From: an uncultured Verrucomicrobiae bacterium
GTDB taxonomy: Bacteria; Verrucomicrobiota; Verrucomicrobiia; Limisphaerales; AAA164-E04
Assembly: GCA_943788245.1 (NCBI GenBank)
Contig: CALSPN010000005.1
Coordinates: 1-64,000 of the forward strand
DNA: 64,000 nucleotides
Reading direction: 5' to 3'
The notes under the pieces were generated by a model, which saw only the letters and a program-made list of their open reading frames with translations, had not been told where the DNA came from and did no database searches. The translations under genes and the position numbers were made by a program. Shown here piece after piece: positions 62,490 through 64,000 of the stretch (positions are counted from its first letter, which is position 1; every line of letters starts with the position of its first letter).

Positions 62490-64000
62490 GAGCTTAAGTA
62501 GGTATAATCTGACAATCCCTTGTCATAGTCGCGAAGTAAGCGCATTCCCTCTCGTGGCTTCATTTGATCAGCCTTGATTGCCCTGTCCACCTGACGCTTC
62601 ATGTGACGCTTGAGTTCACGCTGATCATATTGAACCGAAGACAAAGCCAAACCCACATTGCTTCCTTCGATCACTTCCTCAATGTAGTAACCAGAAGGTT
62701 CGTCTTCATCCAGAAATACGTGCGCTTCATTTACTTTGCCAAACAGATTGTGAAGATCGCCCATAATATCCTGGTAAGCCCCCATCAAAAAGAACCCTAG
62801 ATAATAGTCATCCTTTAAGTGACCCGACTCATCGACTTGAATGTCATGCAAGGGAAGCGTATTTGACGTATCTTCAAAATCAATGAATCTGTCCACTTTA
62901 CCATCTGAATCACAAGTGATGTCAACAAGCGTACCCTCACATTCGGGGGCTGTCTTAAGTTTGTTGATGGGCATGATGGGAAATAACTGATCCAAGGCCC
63001 AATGATCTAGAAGGGATTGAAATACGCTAAAGTTGCAAAGGTACTGGTCTGCAAGCTGGTCCTTCAACTGACGGATTTCCTCTGGCACGTGAGCTTTGCC
63101 TCGATAGCTTTCTAGGACACCTTTTCCTATCTCCCAGAATAAAGTTTCTATCTTGGCCTTGTCTACTAATTCCAAAAGACCAAGCGTAAACATGTTATAC
63201 GCGTCGTCCTTGCGTTCCAATGCGTCATGGTAAGCTTCGAGTCGATTGAGATTAGTCAGGTTGTCTCTCATTTCGAGCAGCTCCTTGACCAGAGGATGCT
63301 CATCTGCATTGTAAGTAAAATGATCCGCAGGGGTGCCTTTTTTAATAGAACCAAGGACCTCGACAAGAAGCACGCTGTGATGCGCCACAATTGCACGACC
63401 ACTTTCACTCGTGATTTGCGGATGAGGAACTTCCTCCGCATCGCACACGTTTCCAAGATAGTAAACAATATCGTTGGCATACTCCTGAAGGGTATAATTG
63501 GTGGAACTTTCAAAGGCGGTCCGACTGCCATCATAATCCACACCAAGCCCTCCCCCAACATCTACAGTTTCAATTTTAAATCCTAACTTATAGAGTTTGG
63601 CATAAAGACGAGCAGCTTCCTGTGTTGCCTTTTTGAAAGTCAGAATATCTGGAACTTGAGAGCCAATGTGAAAGTGAAGCAGCTTGAAGCAATGCTCCAT
63701 TTTTTCCTTTTTCAACAACTCGGATGCGGCTACCAATTCACTCGTACTCAGTCCAAATTTTGCATTTTCCCCGGCACTTTCAGCCCATTTACCAGCTCCT
63801 TTGCTGAGCAGACGAGCGCGAATACCAATCATGGGCTCAACTCCGACCTTTCGAGAAATGGCAATTATTTGGTTAAGCTCTTCCATCTTTTCAACCACCA
63901 AGATAACTTGCTTGTTGAGCTTGATTCCCATCAATGCCATGTGGATATACCCACTATCTTTGTAGCCATTGCAAACCATCAGGCTACCGGGAGAGTCCTG
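62486..64000 (-). CDS. speA: Biosynthetic arginine decarboxylase SpeA, N-terminus beyond window
   Basis: At least 504 residues, open to the window end (DSPGSLMVCNGYKDSGYI is the conserved block after the PLP-lysine region). Marks of the SpeA fold type III enzyme: LLHFHIGSQVPDI, VDVGGGLGVDYDGSRT, ITSESGRAIVAHHSVLLVEVLG, DITCDSDGKVDRFID (catalytic Cys), FFLMGAYQDIMGDLHNLFG. Decarboxylates arginine to agmatine for polyamine synthesis. The roughly 130 N-terminal residues with the PLP Lys lie outside. Confidence 0.95.
   Translation of the reverse strand, partial: QDSPGSLMVCNGYKDSGYIHMALMGIKLNKQVILVVEKMEELNQIIAISRKVGVEPMIGIRARLLSKGAGKWAESAGENAKFGLSTSELVAASELLKKEKMEHCFKLLHFHIGSQVPDILTFKKATQEAARLYAKLYKLGFKIETVDVGGGLGVDYDGSRTAFESSTNYTLQEYANDIVYYLGNVCDAEEVPHPQITSESGRAIVAHHSVLLVEVLGSIKKGTPADHFTYNADEHPLVKELLEMRDNLTNLNRLEAYHDALERKDDAYNMFTLGLLELVDKAKIETLFWEIGKGVLESYRGKAHVPEEIRQLKDQLADQYLCNFSVFQSLLDHWALDQLFPIMPINKLKTAPECEGTLVDITCDSDGKVDRFIDFEDTSNTLPLHDIQVDESGHLKDDYYLGFFLMGAYQDIMGDLHNLFGKVNEAHVFLDEDEPSGYYIEEVIEGSNVGLALSSVQYDQRELKRHMKRQVDRAIKADQMKPREGMRLLRDYDKGLSDYTYLSS

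Noticed and set aside
1-64000. CRISPR array, rRNA operon or known riboswitch
   Set aside because: No regularly spaced repeats, no rRNA sequence, and no recognisable FMN, cobalamin, Moco or Mg2+ riboswitch before ribD, the CarH-like gene, moaC or corA.

Overview
The window looks like chromosomal DNA of a Verrucomicrobiota bacterium, most likely an aquatic member of the Opitutae. This is inferred from gene style: an H-X9-DG type pseudopilin, a PEP-CTERM-like protein, large secreted FG-GAP, LRR and thrombospondin-type-3 proteins, two exopolysaccharide export sets, and an lpt operon that also carries hprK and ptsH. No marker gene here fixes the genus.

Layout. 1-2465: a degenerate exopolysaccharide export set (beta-barrel, Wza-like, Wzc-like). 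2598-7787: lipoate-ligase-like, FG-GAP, YjbQ and TPR genes on the minus strand. 7947-8961: HNH endonuclease and a lone RelE-like protein. 9028-13803: a catabolic group (Tat-exported TIM-barrel isomerase, MFS symporter, PfkB kinase, SGNH hydrolase). 13865-14990: recA, broken by one base. 15140-21259: PEP-CTERM-like protein, a lipoprotein and an intact exopolysaccharide set (beta-barrel, Wzc tyrosine kinase, Wza, FHA protein). 21432-27209: GT-C glycosyltransferase, sigma54 response regulator, PAS histidine kinase, CorA. 27398-33398: rpsT, then kdsA-lptA-lptB-hprK-ptsH. 33458-44984: housekeeping genes (ymdB, LysR, argC, DUF1028, DUF167, trmJ, DEAD-box helicase, moaC, panB, ribD, gnd). 45215-50549: tRNA-Glu followed by integrated-element debris, an IS3-family element and a 5'-truncated LRR surface protein. 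51175-51975: pseudopilin. 52779-57639: a CarH/LitR-like B12 photoreceptor-regulator, a secreted fasciclin protein, a CrtI-family desaturase and a UbiB-like kinase. 57658-64000: a secreted metallophosphoesterase, a flagellin-like fragment, a membrane protein and speA (cut by the window end).

The most interesting system is the probable light-response module at 52.8-57.6 kb. The regulator has the W-x9-EH and cobalamin-ligand His signatures of CarH. Related TTAGAC/TGTAGACAA repeats lie upstream of the regulator itself, the fasciclin gene and the crtI-like gene. The second theme is surface polysaccharide: two export sets, one decayed or mis-sequenced and one intact, next to a two-component pair.

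A caution for any reader: eight single-base indels break otherwise well-conserved reading frames (Wzc-like, beta-barrel twice, FG-GAP twice, lipoate ligase, recA, lptA-like). Because recA and an lpt gene are hit, uncorrected sequencing errors are the more likely cause for at least some of them. Frameshifted genes are therefore annotated here as single genes.
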